Assembly (NCBI RefSeq): GCF_003075395.1
Contig: NZ_QDFV01000004.1
Location: forward strand, 423,251-487,250
Source of the DNA: Microbacterium sp. TPD7012
GTDB lineage: Bacteria > Actinomycetota > Actinomycetes > Actinomycetales > Microbacteriaceae
Reading direction: 5' to 3'
Length of the DNA stretch: 64,000 nucleotides
The stretch's first letter is position 1; each line of letters starts with the position of its first letter. Both the position numbers and the translations under genes were made by a program. Of the stretch, positions 1-6,575 are shown one piece after another. The notes under the pieces are model-generated. The model worked only from the letters and a program-made list of their open reading frames with translations, ran no database searches and was not told the DNA's origin.

Positions 1-28
1 GGGGGGGGGGGGGGGGGGGGGGGGGGGG
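1..28. other. poly-G run at sequence edge
   Basis: The first 28 bases are all G. They sit exactly at the edge and break into an otherwise normal coding sequence, so they look like a contig-end sequencing or assembly artefact rather than genome sequence. Confidence 0.7.
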
Positions 29-350
29 TGGTGAGGGTGAGATGGATGCCGAGGCGGTCGGCCTGGTGCTCGGCGGGCGTGCGCTGGTCGCCCAGCCACA
101 GGTGCAGCACGTCGAGTGCGCCGGGGCGCAGAGTCACGGTACGGACGCGGCCGTGCTTCTCCGAGCTGATGACCCCCGCGTCCTCGAGGATGCGGAGGTG
201 CTGCATGAGCGACGGCAGCGCCATCGCGAACGGCTCGGCGAGCTCGGAGACCACCGCGGGGGACTTCGCCAGCCGCTCGACGACAGCGCGGCGCGTCGGG
301 TCCGCGAGAGCGCGGAGCACGGCGTCGACGTCATCCTGATACTTAGGCAT
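1..350 (-). CDS. ArsR/SmtB-family winged-helix regulator, 3' end cut off
   Basis: The frame opens with MPKYQDDVDAVLRALADPTR, the typical N-terminus of ArsR-type repressors, and continues through a winged-helix region (VVSELAEPFAMALPSLMQHL, about residues 33-52) with the recognition helix and a wing (SSEKHGRVRTVTL). Such proteins are small DNA-binding repressors; no metal-binding cysteines are visible, so it resembles the non-metal SdpR-like branch. The frame stays open into the poly-G run, so the C-terminus is missing. The start codon lies 4 nt after the stop of the upstream HNH gene and inside a perfect palindrome, which suggests autoregulation and transcription together with that gene. Confidence 0.8.
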   Translation of the reverse strand, partial: MPKYQDDVDAVLRALADPTRRAVVERLAKSPAVVSELAEPFAMALPSLMQHLRILEDAGVISSEKHGRVRTVTLRPGALDVLHLWLGDQRTPAEHQADRLGIHLTLTTPPPPPPPP

Positions 351-358
351 TTGCCTAA
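343..358. promoter_or_regulatory. 16-bp palindrome over the arsR-like start codon
   Basis: TTAGGCATTTGCCTAA has 7-bp perfect arms and a 2-nt centre. It covers the ATG of the ArsR-like gene and the stop codon of the HNH gene. Symmetry and position suit an operator bound by the ArsR-like dimer; this is inference. Confidence 0.45.
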
Positions 359-876
359 CTGTATGACTCGGGGACGGAGGTGCGCAAGGGGTCGTTCATC
401 GCGAGTGAGCGCCAGTTCTCTCCCATCCGCTCGTAGGTCACGATCGCGTGGCAGTTCCGACAGCGCACGTCGCACTTCTCAACCTCGGCAGCCACGACGG
501 CGATGCTGAAGCCGTTCCGCACCAGCTGCATGACGCCGTCCCGCTTCTCGCTCCCGGGGCGATGGTCGAAATCGAGGACTCGGAGATCTGCTTCACCGCA
601 ATCGGCGCACGGGTGATCCCGCAGATACTCGCAGACGAACGCGATGCTCGCTCGCTTCTGGGCGTTCGTGCGTTCTCGGATCACGGCGACGTGATGCTCC
701 CGATTCCGGCGATAGTACTCGCGCGACGACGTCCGATTGCACTCTCGGCAGACTTCCTGCCGTCCGTCCGCGCGAGAGGACTTCCGATTGAACGCGGTCA
801 GCGGCTTGATCGCCCGGCACGAGCCGCAGCGCTTCTCCGATTCATCCGGTGCGGATGACGACAGCGCGTCGTGCAT
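355..876 (-). CDS. HNH/endonuclease VII-like zinc protein
   Basis: This 173-residue protein has four CxxC-type pairs: CGSC and CREC in the N-terminal third, then CADC followed by the DFDHR segment, and finally CRNCH. A paired zinc ribbon with D-x-DH and N-C-H residues is the signature of small HNH/endonuclease VII-type proteins; nuclease activity is inferred from the family. I chose the ATG at 876, behind GGGGAGG, because the longer frame would read through the tRNA gene. It ends 4 nt before the ArsR-like gene. It is the gene next downstream, on the same strand, of the intron-bearing tRNA-Lys, which raises the possibility of a free-standing partner for intron mobility. Confidence 0.7.
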   Translation of the reverse strand: MHDALSSSAPDESEKRCGSCRAIKPLTAFNRKSSRADGRQEVCRECNRTSSREYYRRNREHHVAVIRERTNAQKRASIAFVCEYLRDHPCADCGEADLRVLDFDHRPGSEKRDGVMQLVRNGFSIAVVAAEVEKCDVRCRNCHAIVTYERMGENWRSLAMNDPLRTSVPESYS

Positions 877-960
877 GTCGACCTCCCCGCTCTCTCGCTG
901 AGGGGCACGATATCCCGACCGTGCGACATGACTGCTCGTCGCGCTCGGGATCAGACGGGG

Positions 961-1253
961 TGGGCCCTGTGGGGATCGAACCCACAACCCGCGGATTAAC
1001 TTGCCACTTCGGCTTTCGCCGCCGCCGTCTCCGGCGTTCGTGGTCTGGACTGTCCCTTCACCGTGGCTCTCGCCGTAGGTGCCACCCGTCCAGTCTCTAC
1101 ACCTTCCGGACCGCTGGTCCGGCTTGGCTCGGGATTGCCAACTGGTTTCCCAGGAAGGGTTCCCCGACTTTGAGTGGTGTCATCCCCGGAGTTTCCTCCG
1201 AGGCGCTCCTATTTTGTTGAAGTCCGCTGCTCTGCCAATTGAGCTAAAGGCCC
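961..1253 (-). tRNA. tRNA-Lys(UUU) interrupted by a group I intron
   Basis: The 5' exon (1253-1220, 34 nt) holds the acceptor 5' strand GGGCCTT, the D arm and the first half of the anticodon arm, ending ...GCGGACTT. The 3' exon (999-961, 39 nt) resumes TTAATCCGCGG, followed by a perfect T arm (GTGGGTTCGATCCCCAC) and acceptor strand AGGGCCC plus discriminator A. Joining them gives a regular cloverleaf with loop CUUUUAA, hence anticodon UUU for lysine. The break falls between positions 34 and 35. CCA is not encoded. A -10-like TAGACT lies at 1262-1267. Standard tRNA finders could miss this gene because of the 220-nt insertion. Confidence 0.9.
1000..1219 (-). ncRNA. group I intron (tRNA-Leu-intron-like, subgroup IC3 probable)
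   Basis: The 220-nt insert begins right after U34 and ends in G (omega-G at 1000), as group I introns do. Core strings match those of the cyanobacterial and plastid tRNA-Leu(UAA) intron: GGCAATCCCGAGCCAAGCC at 1139-1121 (P4/P5 side), a GGACC/GGTCC hairpin at 1120-1108 (P6), AAGGTGTAGAGACTGGACGG at 1105-1086 (P7/P3), and GGGACAGTCCAGACC at 1056-1042 (P7 3' strand). A GAG at 1208-1206 can pair with exon CUU, giving the G-U pair at the 5' splice site. No ORF is inside, so it is probably a self-splicing ribozyme without its own endonuclease. Confidence 0.88.
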
Positions 1254-1275
1254 GTCCGACAAGTCTAGTGCGCAC

Positions 1276-1317
1276 AGAAGGGGCCGCCGGTGAACACCAT
1301 CACCGGCGGCCCCTTCT
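1276..1317. terminator. terminator after the fasciclin gene
   Basis: A 17-bp perfect stem (AGAAGGGGCCGCCGGTG against its complement, 1276-1292 with 1301-1317) and an 8-nt loop lie between the fasciclin stop and the tRNA-Lys promoter. It insulates the tRNA from upstream transcription. Confidence 0.85.
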
Positions 1318-1393
1318 CCTTCTCACGTTCCTCCCCCGAGACGAGAGAAGGTCGCTTGCCGGGAGATCCCCACCCGGCAGGTCGTGTCCCTGA

Positions 1394-2050
1394 TTACATC
1401 GGGGGCATCAGGACCGTGTCGATCAGGTACACGGTCGCGTTGGCGGTCTGGACGCCACCGCAGATGACGGTCGAAGTTCCGTTGACCATCAGGTCGTCAC
1501 CGCTACCGGTGACCTCGAGGTCGGCGCCCTGCACGGTGGTGTGCATGCCGGCGATCTCGTCCGGCGCGATCTGGCCGGGGACCACGTGGTACGTCAGGAT
1601 CGAGCTCAGCAGTGCGCTGTCGGTCTTGAGCGTCTCGATGGTGGCGGGGTCGATCTTCGCGAAGGCGTCATCCACCGGTGCGAAGACGGTGAACTCGTCG
1701 CCGTTGAGCGTGTCGACGAGGTTCACGTCGGGGTTGAGCTGACCGCTCACCGCTGCGACGAGCGTCTTGAGCAGCGGGTTGTTGGAGGCGGCCACGGCGA
1801 CCGGGTCCTTCGACATGCCCTCGACCGATCCGGCACCGTCCGGGACGGCCTCGGCGTAGGCGGAGCAACCGGCTCCGACGAGGTTAGCGGCCGGATCCAT
1901 CGCCTCGGTCGTGGGCTCAGCCGACTCCGACGTCGTCGGCTCCGACGACTCCTCGGCGGGCGCTGTGCCGGTCGAACACGCGGAGAGCAGGAATGCTCCG
2001 GCGAGCGTCAGGGTGAGTGCTGCGGTGACCTTCTTCTTGGTGCTGAACAT
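1394..2050 (-). CDS. secreted fasciclin-domain lipoprotein (MPT70/MPT83-like)
   Basis: The 218-residue protein begins with a lipoprotein signal: a KKK n-region, a hydrophobic stretch and lipobox LSAC with Cys25. A Ser/Thr/Glu/Pro-rich linker follows, then one fasciclin (FAS1) domain from about residue 75 to the end, with the [11 protein letters not shown] and [10 protein letters not shown] segments typical of the fold. It should be anchored outside the membrane and may act in adhesion, as FAS1 proteins do. RBS AAGGAG precedes the start. It is divergent from a SigK/RskA-like pair. In mycobacteria SigK drives the homologous mpt70/mpt83 genes, so this gene is the likely sigma target. Confidence 0.9.
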   Translation of the reverse strand: MFSTKKKVTAALTLTLAGAFLLSACSTGTAPAEESSEPTTSESAEPTTEAMDPAANLVGAGCSAYAEAVPDGAGSVEGMSKDPVAVAASNNPLLKTLVAAVSGQLNPDVNLVDTLNGDEFTVFAPVDDAFAKIDPATIETLKTDSALLSSILTYHVVPGQIAPDEIAGMHTTVQGADLEVTGSGDDLMVNGTSTVICGGVQTANATVYLIDTVLMPPM

Positions 2051-2236
2051 CTCGAGCTCCTTCAGAAACTTCAGCCACGGCCTCTCCGTGGCGTCGACAT
2101 CTGTTCGGAGCCCCGTCGGTATCGGATGGGAGAAATCTCAGAATCGATCGGGTCCCGTGCCTCGATCCGCAGAATCACGGGAGAAATTCCCTCACGATCG
2201 GGTGACGGCTGCACGGGAACACGGGGGAGATGCGGC
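2051..2236. promoter_or_regulatory. divergent promoter region, fasciclin and sigma factor genes
   Basis: This 186-bp gap must hold both promoters. On the minus strand a CCATCC hexamer (2129-2124) resembles, from memory, the -35 element of mycobacterial SigK promoters, with GAACAG 17 nt further on. I see no equally good candidate towards the sigma gene. Confidence 0.35.
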
Positions 2237-2836
2237 ATGCTTGGAGGGATGGTCATTGACGGAATGGACGTGCCCGAGGACGGGACGGCGAGAGATGCGG
2301 TCGCCGCACTCCTCGTCCGCGTCGCCGACGGGGATCAGCGGGCATTCGCCGAGCTCTACGACTCCCTCTCCGCGCGCGTGTTCGGGCTCATCCTGCGCGT
2401 GCTCGTGAACCGCGCGCAGAGCGAGGAAGTGCTGCAGGAGGTTTTCCTCGAGATCTGGCAATCCGCTTCGCGCTTCGCTCCGAACAGAGGTCAAGGACGA
2501 GCATGGGTGATGACGATCGCACATCGTCGGGCCGTGGACAGGGTGCGTGCATCCCAGTCCAGTGCGGACCGTGATGTGCGAGCGGGGCTGAGGGACATCG
2601 GCGTTGCGCACGACAGTGTGGCAGAGCAGGTGGAACTCGGGATCGACGGCGAGAAGGTCGTCGAAGCGCTCACGGAGCTGCCGGAGGTGCAGCGAGAAGC
2701 GCTCGTGCTCGCGTATTACGGCGGTTACAGTCAGAACGAGATTTCGGTGCTTGTGGGAGCACCATTGGGGACGATCAAGACAAGGATGCGAGACGGGCTC
2801 ACCCGTCTCCGGTCAGCCATGGGGGTGACAGCATGA
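2237..2836 (+). CDS. sigK: ECF sigma factor, SigK-like
   Basis: The protein has about 199 residues. Sigma-70 region 2 (AFAELYDSLSARVFGLILRV ... EEVLQEVFLEIWQSASRF, with NRGQGRAWVMTIAHRRAVDR) is followed by region 4 (LPEVQREALVLAYYGGYSQN ... LGTIKTRMRDGLTRL), the standard ECF layout that directs RNA polymerase to a small regulon. I chose the ATG at 2237 because GGGGGAG precedes it by 7 nt; later in-frame ATGs at 2249 and 2264 have worse spacing. Its stop overlaps the next start (ATGA), so sigma and anti-sigma are translationally coupled. The adjacent fasciclin gene and the partner type both support the SigK assignment. Confidence 0.85.
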   Translation: MLGGMVIDGMDVPEDGTARDAVAALLVRVADGDQRAFAELYDSLSARVFGLILRVLVNRAQSEEVLQEVFLEIWQSASRFAPNRGQGRAWVMTIAHRRAVDRVRASQSSADRDVRAGLRDIGVAHDSVAEQVELGIDGEKVVEALTELPEVQREALVLAYYGGYSQNEISVLVGAPLGTIKTRMRDGLTRLRSAMGVTA

Positions 2837-3639
2837 ACGAGCAGGAGTTCGCAGAGCTCGCGGCGGGGGCCGCCCTGAACGCGTTGTCGCCCGACGACGC
2901 GCGTCGCTTCGACGACGCTCTCGTCGCGCATCCCGAGTGGCGGGCGATCGCCGAGGCGGATGCCGAGACGGCCGATCTTCTGTCCGCCTCCGCCACGCCT
3001 GTCTCCCCGCCTCCCGGCATCCGTGCCGCGCTCCTCGCCCAGATCGCGGTGACGCCCCAGAACAGCGAGCCGACGACGCCTGTCGAGCCGGTCGCGACCG
3101 ACGTTCTCGCAGACGAGCGACCGCGCGTCGACGAGTCGTCGGCGAACGATGCGGAGAAGGATCGCGCCCCCTCCCCGAAGCGCCGCTGGAGCCGCGTCGT
3201 GTTCGCGCTCGCCGCATGCCTCGCCGTGCTGGTGGGCGTCGGGATCGGCGCCGTCGCGCTCAACGGGCAGCTCAACCGTCCGGCATCCGTCGTCGCTCTG
3301 GAGCAGATCCAGTCGTCGTCCGATGCGGAACAGGCGTCCGTGGAGCTCCCCTCCGGGGGATCGGCGACCGCGCACTGGTCGGCATCCGCGGGAGCAGCCG
3401 TGCTCGTGACCGACGGCGTGCCCGCCCCGGCCGACGGCAAGACCTACGAGCTCTGGTACGTGCGCGGGGACGACGCGATCCCCGCCGGCGTCTTCGACGT
3501 CGAGGACGGTCGCGCGACGGCGGCGCTCGAAGGCGACATGCACGCGGGCGATGTGATCGCGGTCACCGTCGAGCAGGCCGGAGGATCCCCTTCCGGCACG
3601 CCGACGTCCGACCCTGTCATCGTGATCCCCACGGCCTGA
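2833..3639 (+). CDS. rskA: membrane anti-sigma factor, RskA-like
   Basis: The 268-residue protein has an N-terminal anti-sigma domain (AELAAGAALNALSPDDARRF, residues 8-27) that should bind the sigma factor, a charged linker, one membrane segment (about 121-143) and an extracytoplasmic RskA C-terminal domain with the characteristic GKTYELWYV motif and a final beta-rich part. In the mycobacterial SigK/RskA system, intramembrane proteolysis of RskA frees the sigma factor. The 4-bp overlap with the sigma gene is the usual arrangement. Confidence 0.88.
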   Translation: MNEQEFAELAAGAALNALSPDDARRFDDALVAHPEWRAIAEADAETADLLSASATPVSPPPGIRAALLAQIAVTPQNSEPTTPVEPVATDVLADERPRVDESSANDAEKDRAPSPKRRWSRVVFALAACLAVLVGVGIGAVALNGQLNRPASVVALEQIQSSSDAEQASVELPSGGSATAHWSASAGAAVLVTDGVPAPADGKTYELWYVRGDDAIPAGVFDVEDGRATAALEGDMHAGDVIAVTVEQAGGSPSGTPTSDPVIVIPTA

Positions 3640-3656
3640 TCGGCCGCGATCGCGGG

Positions 3657-3662
3657 TACCCT
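3657..3662 (+). promoter_or_regulatory. -10 element TACCCT, leaderless start
   Basis: TACCCT lies exactly 6 nt before the ATG at 3669, and no Shine-Dalgarno is present, so the transcript should begin at or next to the start codon. Confidence 0.6.
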
Positions 3663-3668
3663 GGTTCG

Positions 3669-4298
3669 ATGCCCGAGCAGCATCACCGTCCCATCCGTCG
3701 ACCGACCAGCGCTTTCGACAACATCGTCGGCGCGCACGATCCCGCCGAGGAGACGCGCGTGGCGCACGCGACGGCATCCGCTCTGCTGACGCGGGTGCGG
3801 GCCGACGAGAGCGGGGCGAGCGCCGAGCGTCTGGTCGCGTTCACCGCCGAGCACGGCATCGACGAGATCGCCGAGCTGTGGTCCAAGGCGCCTTCGCGCA
3901 CACTGCCCGGAGCGCTCTGGAGGCTGTACCTGCTGCAGCTGGCGATCCACGGCGACCCGCAGACGGCGGCACTGCTCTATGAGCGCGGACGCGTCGAGCT
4001 GCCGTCGGCGGATACGGTCATCGCGGGTGCTCCTGCCCCTGCGGAGCCGGCTGAGCTCGTGGCGCTCATCGACACGATCCTGCGCGGGGCCTTCCGTGGG
4101 GACTTCGCGGTCGCGCTCGACCGCGCCGCCGCCTTCTGTCGCGTGCAGGCCTCAGGCGCGACCCACACGGCCGACGACTATGAGCCGACCGAGCCCGCGC
4201 GGGCCAGCGAGCTGACGACGCGAGCCCTGCGTCTCAGCAGCTACGCGCAGGATCTCTCCGCGTCAGCGGTGCTCTGGCGCACGGGTTCTCTGGCCTGA
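3669..4298 (+). CDS. conserved actinobacterial protein of unknown function
   Basis: The 209-residue soluble protein has a short His/Arg-rich N-terminus (MPEQHHRPIRRP), then a mostly helical Ala/Leu/Glu-rich body without signal peptide or membrane segment. I do not recognise a named domain. A leucine-rich stretch around residues 75-105 (LWRLYLLQLAIHGDPQTAAL) looks like a helical repeat. The gene follows rskA by 29 bp but has its own leaderless promoter, so it is probably independent of the sigma regulon. Confidence 0.75.
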   Translation: MPEQHHRPIRRPTSAFDNIVGAHDPAEETRVAHATASALLTRVRADESGASAERLVAFTAEHGIDEIAELWSKAPSRTLPGALWRLYLLQLAIHGDPQTAALLYERGRVELPSADTVIAGAPAPAEPAELVALIDTILRGAFRGDFAVALDRAAAFCRVQASGATHTADDYEPTEPARASELTTRALRLSSYAQDLSASAVLWRTGSLA

Positions 4299-4452
4299 AC
4301 GCAACCCGGACAGAGAAAGACCGGGCCGCAAGAACGCCTCTCGGCGGAAGGCCGCTCAAAGCGGCAAAAATTGGAGCCCGGGGTTATGCGGCCCGGCCGT
4401 TCAATTATAACGCGAGACCTCCATGGGTATTCCCTGACCGTAGGCTCGAGGC
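4299..4452. other. structured intergenic region before pabC
   Basis: Long-range complementarity pairs CCGGGCCGCA (starting near 4322) with TGCGGCCCGG (near 4387). Inside is a GCCGCT-CAA-AGCGGC hairpin followed by an A-rich stretch. An AT-rich segment (TTCAATTATAAC) follows. It may be a terminator plus promoter, or a structured RNA. I could not match it to a known riboswitch. Confidence 0.4.
4441..4446 (+). promoter_or_regulatory. -10 element TAGGCT, leaderless start of pabC
   Basis: TAGGCT stands 6 nt before the ATG at 4453. No Shine-Dalgarno is visible. Confidence 0.6.
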
Positions 4453-5337
4453 ATGAACCGGCGCTTCGCACTGATGATCGATCCCGTCGCGGCCGACGAG
4501 GACCGCCCCGACTTCGCAGACACCTTCACGGCGGTGGATGCCGCGGCCCCCGCTCTGAGCGTGGGCGAGCTGAGCACGCAGCGGGGTGACGGCGTCTTCG
4601 AGTCCATCGGCGTGGTCGACGGCCACGCGCAGGAGGTCGTTCCGCACCTGGAACGTCTCGCGCACTCGGCACGGCTGTGCGACCTCCCGGCTCCGAATCT
4701 GCCGCAGTGGCGACAGGCGATCGACCACGCGGCGTCGCGGTGCGGAGAGGGCGAAGCGGTGATCAAGCTCATCCTCAGCCGCGGCGTGGAGCACGGCCCG
4801 ACTCCGACCGCCTGGGTCACCGCGTCTCCGGCATCCGACTTCTCGCGCGTGCGTGCCGAGGGCGTCCGCGTCGTCACCCTCGACCGGGGCTACGACCTCG
4901 GCGCGGCGGAACGGGCGCCGTGGCTGCTGCTCGGTGCGAAGACCCTCTCGTACGCGGTGAACATGGCGGCCCTCCGAGAGGCCCACCGCCGTGATGCGGA
5001 CGATGCGATCTTCCTGTCGAGCGACGGGTTCGTGCTCGAAGCGCCGACCGCCTCTCTCATCCTCCGCTTCGGCGACCGCTTCGTGACGCCGGCGCCGAAC
5101 GGCGGCATCCTGCACGGCACCACGCAGCTCAGCGTGTACGAGCATCTCGCCGGGCGCGGCTTCGAGGTCGGATACGACCGCATCCCGGCATCCGATCTTC
5201 CTCGTGCCGACGCGGCGTGGCTGGTGTCGAGCGTTCGTCTCGCCGCGGCGATCACGGCCGTCGACGGGGTCGCCCTGCCCGTGGACCAGACCCTGACCGA
5301 CGAGCTGAACGCCTACCTCCTGTCCCCACGGGACTGA
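4453..5337 (+). CDS. pabC: class IV aminotransferase, probable aminodeoxychorismate lyase
   Basis: This is a 294-residue fold-type IV PLP enzyme. The catalytic lysine is expected at K163 in LLGAKTLSYAVN, and the conserved Glu (E196) in GFVLEAPTAS is present. The N-terminal QRGDGVFESI motif is typical of the 4-amino-4-deoxychorismate lyase/branched-chain aminotransferase family. PabC converts aminodeoxychorismate to p-aminobenzoate and pyruvate for folate synthesis. A D-amino-acid or branched-chain aminotransferase role cannot be excluded from sequence alone. The length is usual for PabC. Confidence 0.8.
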   Translation: MNRRFALMIDPVAADEDRPDFADTFTAVDAAAPALSVGELSTQRGDGVFESIGVVDGHAQEVVPHLERLAHSARLCDLPAPNLPQWRQAIDHAASRCGEGEAVIKLILSRGVEHGPTPTAWVTASPASDFSRVRAEGVRVVTLDRGYDLGAAERAPWLLLGAKTLSYAVNMAALREAHRRDADDAIFLSSDGFVLEAPTASLILRFGDRFVTPAPNGGILHGTTQLSVYEHLAGRGFEVGYDRIPASDLPRADAAWLVSSVRLAAAITAVDGVALPVDQTLTDELNAYLLSPRD

Positions 5338-5365
5338 CTCGGAGCCTCGCGCGGCTACGGTGCCG

Positions 5366-5447
5366 GCACAATTTCGGAGATCATTGTCGACACGCCAGGG
5401 GAGAGTGACCTCGGGCGGCGTATCGGCGTCGATCTCCGAAGTCGTGC
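5366..5447. repeat. 82-bp element with terminal inverted repeats, copy 1
   Basis: The element begins GCACAATTTCGGAG and ends CTCCGAAGTCGTGC, near-perfect 14-bp inverted ends around a diverged interior. A second copy of nearly the same size lies at 6400-6482. Together they bracket the AbiEi/DUF559-like gene. They look like a small MITE- or REP-type repeat. Confidence 0.6.
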
Positions 5448-5477
5448 GCGGAAGCCGGATGCCGCAGCGGACTTCGC

Positions 5478-6296
5478 TCACGGGCGGTTGGACATGGTCG
5501 TGACGATCGCTCGTTCCACGAGGTCCCAGTCATGGACGATCATGGCGTAGTCGAACCGTAGCGTGACGTGTCCCCACAGCGCGGCGTTGGCGTCTCGCAC
5601 GAGATCCTTGTGCCGGAGAGAGGCGGACTCATGGTTCGCTCGCCCATCGGCTTCGATGATCAGCCAGCTCTCGATGAGGAGGTCGACGCGGCCCGTGCCG
5701 ACGATCGACGCCTGCGTGCGGATGATCCAGCCATAGGTTCGCAACCTCAACCGCACCAACGACTCGAGCCCGCTGTCCGAGTCAGGCCGCGAGAAGTCCA
5801 CCAGCTCCCGGCCACTCCGATTCAGCCTCGCCCGCAACCATCGAAGCCCGGATGCATCGATCAGACCTTGTCGGCGTGCCGACTCGAGCGCGACGAAGAA
5901 TCGTTCGCTGCCTCGGCACCGGAACAGCTGCAAGAGCACGCGGGGGACGGAGGGGAGACCGAACCCGGGGCGCCGCGGAGCATCGTCCCAATGCACGACA
6001 CATGCGCACGGCTCCTCCTCGTGGCGATACTGATGCCGGTCTCCGTGCATCCACACGTGAAGCTGCGGCACGTCGAGCACCCAGAGACCCAGGTGCTGGG
6101 CCGCTGACTCGCACCCGAGTACGCCGCCGTGTGCCGCCGCCGAGATGACGTCCGCGCATGCGTCCGCGCTAGCGTAAACGCCGCGTCGTACGTGCGACAG
6201 TCGACCGAGCCGAACCTGCCGCTCGATCTCGCTCCGCCTCATCGTCTGACGCAGTTCGCCGTACGTCCATACCTGGTCGCCGTTCATCGTGCACAT
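5478..6296 (-). CDS. AbiEi-type HTH plus DUF559 endonuclease-like protein
   Basis: The roughly 272-residue protein has an N-terminal winged helix of the AbiEi antitoxin type (QVWTYGELRQTMRRSEIERQ, then HVRRGVYAS) and a C-terminal DUF559-like domain (TGRVDLLIESWLIIEADGRA, followed by KDLVRDANAALWGH and LRFDY), which belongs to the PD-(D/E)XK nuclease-like fold with D, E and K-type residues in place. Such solitary genes are common in Microbacteriaceae and have no known role. No AbiEii toxin is nearby. The start is uncertain: ATGs at 6323, 6296 and 6287 are possible and none has a well-spaced RBS. A 9-bp hairpin (6302-6327) covers the first of these. Confidence 0.7.
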   Translation of the reverse strand: MCTMNGDQVWTYGELRQTMRRSEIERQVRLGRLSHVRRGVYASADACADVISAAAHGGVLGCESAAQHLGLWVLDVPQLHVWMHGDRHQYRHEEEPCACVVHWDDAPRRPGFGLPSVPRVLLQLFRCRGSERFFVALESARRQGLIDASGLRWLRARLNRSGRELVDFSRPDSDSGLESLVRLRLRTYGWIIRTQASIVGTGRVDLLIESWLIIEADGRANHESASLRHKDLVRDANAALWGHVTLRFDYAMIVHDWDLVERAIVTTMSNRP

Positions 6297-6301
6297 CGAT
6301 C

Positions 6302-6327
6302 GAGGATGCCTGGCGTGCGGCATCCTC
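6302..6327. repeat. 9-bp stem-loop at the 5' end of the AbiEi-like gene
   Basis: GAGGATGCC and GGCATCCTC are separated by 8 nt. It overlaps the possible start codon at 6323 and could influence initiation or be an operator. Confidence 0.35.
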
Positions 6328-6399
6328 TTCTGGTGTCCCTGCGCGACTTGTGAAGAACTGGACCTACCTCGTCGCGGTGCAGACCGAGTCCCGTCTCCG

Positions 6400-6482
6400 G
6401 CACGACTTCGGAGGTTGGCGCGGGACACCCCGCCGAACGAATCCCGCTATCGGGGTGTCATCTCGAATCTCCGAAGTCGTGC
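6400..6482. repeat. 83-bp element with terminal inverted repeats, copy 2
   Basis: It begins GCACGACTTCGGAG and ends CTCCGAAGTCGTGC: perfect 14-bp inverted ends. The interior differs from copy 1 at 5366-5447 while the outer ends agree. Confidence 0.65.
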
Positions 6483-6525
6483 GGGACCAGAGCGACCACG
6501 CACACGCACTCGGAACGGAAACACG

Positions 6526-6555
6526 AGAGCCCGGAGACCGACGTCCCCGGGCCCT
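6526..6555 (-). terminator. terminator of the pst operon
   Basis: On the minus strand AGGGCCCGG pairs with CCGGGCTCT (9 bp, one G-U) and is followed by CGTGTTTCC. It lies 21 bp past the pstB stop. Confidence 0.65.
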
Positions 6556-6575
6556 CGACAAGGTCGAGCCTCAGC

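Noticed and set aside
877..987. Longer start for the HNH-like gene
   Set aside because: It would translate through the 3' end of tRNA-Lys; the ATG at 876 has a strong RBS.
1000..1219. Homing endonuclease encoded in the intron
   Set aside because: 220 nt are filled by ribozyme core; no open frame of useful length.
5478..6428. Complete AbiE toxin-antitoxin system
   Set aside because: Only the AbiEi-like HTH is present, fused to DUF559; no AbiEii nucleotidyltransferase toxin neighbours it.
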